A program made the translations under genes and the position numbers. This document shows positions 62,619 to 64,000 of a stretch of DNA of 64,000 nt, one piece after another; position 1 is the stretch's first letter; every line of letters begins with the position of its first letter. Where the stretch lies: contig ADNK01000029.1 of the NCBI GenBank assembly GCA_000320545.1, positions 1 to 64,000 on the forward strand, written 5' to 3'. This DNA comes from Bigelowiella natans CCMP2755 (Eukaryota > Cercozoa > Chlorarachniophyceae). Under the pieces are notes generated by a model, which was not told the DNA's origin, made no database searches, and saw only the letters and a list, made by a program, of their open reading frames with translations.

Positions 62619-63676
62619 TCAGGAAATATCTCCAGAAGTACGAATAGAAGGCAACCGTTGAAATTTCACGTTCATCATTCCCCCTTCCTCCGGGTTACTT
62701 GCATTCATGCCATCTGCGATTACCACTGCAGACTTTTTTCCTTCCTCTGATCTAAATTTTCTAACTTTTCTCAGATTCTCCATTCTCATTTTTCTAAGCT
62801 CTGATTTAGAGAGGTTGGATTCTGAGCTGGTTGACGGAGTATCTCCAGGTGCGAAGACTGAAGGCAAGCGTTGAAATTTTATGTTCATCATTCCCCCTTC
62901 CTGCGGGCTGCTTGAATCTAAATTTTCTGTTACAACCGACTTCAATTCTTTCGGTTTGGATTCCTTCACACTCCTCAAATTTTCCATTCTTATCTTCCTG
63001 ATTTCTGCCGCAGCAGCTTTTCTGATTTCATTTTCTACTGCATTCTCGAAGATTTCTCGTGCGTCTCTTTCGACAAAGTACGCTTTCACCTCGTCTTGAA
63101 TGGCCTCCTCAACTATGTCCTCAATCGAAGGTAAAATATGTTGATGAATTAATCCCTCAATTATTTTCTCCAACAATCCCAACTTTCTTTCGCTTCCTTG
63201 CCGATGTTTAGAAATTCGCAAGTAGTGCGAAACCATACTATCGACAACCTCTGTAGCGATTTCTTTACAAAAACCAGGAAGGTTCTCAAAGAGCAAACAT
63301 TCGTAGATGTGATATACAGCTCTCGCGCGTGGAGAATTAGGAGCCAGAGGAGCGTAAGGGCCCAATATAACTTCCTGAATCAGGACGGGGATCATCTCGG
63401 AACGCAGAAAGTCATCGATGAGAAGATCGACCTGGGTATAATAAAGGACGTTGTAACTAAGATGTAGAATGGAGGCCTAATCATTACTTTAAATGAATTT
63501 ACATAATAAATATTTCAATATCTCACCGCTTGACGAACAACTCTGATCTCGAGCTTAAGATAATCTCCCTTCTTTTGTTGTTTACGCCGCCACCATCGTT
63601 GAATGATGATCGCACTTCGATTTACGTGTTGCCAGGAGGAGGACCCATCTTTGTTTGACGATTTTGCTTCTAACAT
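62619..63676 (-). CDS. IQ-motif protein with tandem C-terminal repeat
   Basis: There are two exons: 63527-63676 (50 codons, start MLEAKSSNKDG, first ATG after an in-frame upstream TGA) and 62619-63431. They join in phase 0 across a 95-nt GTGAGA..CCCAG intron, giving 320 aa. Residues 20-36 contain an IQ-type calmodulin-binding motif (SAIIIQRWWRRKQQKKG). A helical segment follows (VDLLIDDFLRSEMIPVLIQE, residues 51-70). The helical region to about residue 190 is acidic/amphipathic. Residues about 192-248 and 261-320 are two copies of one unit sharing K-x-RMENLR, EGGMMN-x-KFQRLPS and GD. The layout suggests a cytoskeletal or axonemal calmodulin-linked protein, but I recognise no named family. Confidence 0.8.
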
Positions 63677-64000
63677 TCGCGGTCGTATTCAAGAAACTAG
63701 AATTTATGATACTGAGGAGCTCGAAGATGGCGAAGACGATGCGTAAACCGATTCGTTGAATAACAAAAGATGGGGAAAGTCTTTGTGTACCAGAATCTTT
63801 GATCTGCGTGAAGGATTTATTTGGAGCACGATAATTATAATGAGGCCTCTAAAGCTTTTTCCTACGGGTAATCTGTGTTGCACTGCTATTCCTATGCCTA
63901 TAAGAAAGAATGCAAATATCATACGGTGATTATTTTAATTGTCTACCGAATAACTCATCAAGACTACATTTTCAAACTCCACCCCCTTCTCTTCTACCCC
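63677..64000. other. Window edge, no gene called
   Basis: Frames on both strands are short. A minus frame at 63704-63922 is hydrophobic at its N-terminus but has no supporting structure. The region probably contains the 5' flank of the IQ-motif gene. Confidence 0.4.

Noticed and set aside
63603-63746. Short plus-strand frame with an acidic tail (EELEDGEDDA)
   Set aside because: It lies antisense to exon 1 of the IQ-motif gene, which has a clean start, donor and recognisable motif.

Overview
This window is eukaryotic nuclear DNA. Its coding sequence is split into many short exons (about 40-300 nt) by introns of about 60-400 nt with GT..AG ends, and it is extremely rich in simple-sequence repeats. 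The recognisable genes are eukaryotic: Rab escort protein, a mitochondrial ribosomal uL29m/L47 protein, an EF-hand protein and an LRR membrane protein. An organelle-type RlmN methyltransferase and an agmatinase-type ureohydrolase are also present. Together these suggest an intron-dense unicellular alga or protist. A chlorarachniophyte-like organism would fit, but the sequence alone does not prove the taxon. Gene models were built by hand from splice signals, reading-frame continuity and family motifs. Exons that could not be joined are marked as such.

Layout. 1-5.7 kb: microsatellite-dense DNA without a convincing gene. 6.3-10.4 kb (+): a 17-exon RlmN-type radical SAM methyltransferase. 11.1-13.3 kb: poorly resolved, with a minus-strand GOLD-like exon. 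13.3-26.2 kb (+): a 12.9-kb gene encoding a secreted-type LRR ectodomain with roughly one repeat per exon, followed by a polytopic membrane domain and an acidic tail. 26.8-31.6 kb (-): a large unidentified gene. 31.6-34.8 kb (+): agmatinase/guanidinobutyrase-like enzyme. 35.9-41.3 kb (-): Rab escort protein. 41.8-42.2 kb: decayed copy of the EF-hand gene that lies at 44.8-46.0 kb (+). 42.8-44.4 kb (-) and 47.5-51.2 kb (-): unidentified multi-exon genes. 52.3-52.8 kb (-): secreted/tail-anchored-like ORF. 53.5-55.9 kb (-): polytopic membrane protein with a Cys-rich module. 56.2-57.6 kb and 57.8-60.0 kb (+): an RS/acidic protein and an unidentified protein. 61.0-61.8 kb (+): mitochondrial uL29m. 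62.6-63.7 kb (-): IQ-motif protein with a tandem C-terminal repeat.

The neighbours do not form a pathway. RlmN and uL29m both point to organellar translation but lie 50 kb apart. Intergenic spacers at 26.2-26.8, 34.8-35.9, 42.2-42.7, 46.0-46.6 and 61.8-62.6 kb differ from introns: they hold GCTAGC-rich palindromic DNA, and at least one dispersed repeat is shared by two of them. The most unusual items are the LRR-plus-polytopic gene with phase-1 LRR exons, two GC-AG introns, the decayed EF-hand duplicate, and microsatellites that serve as intron sequence.
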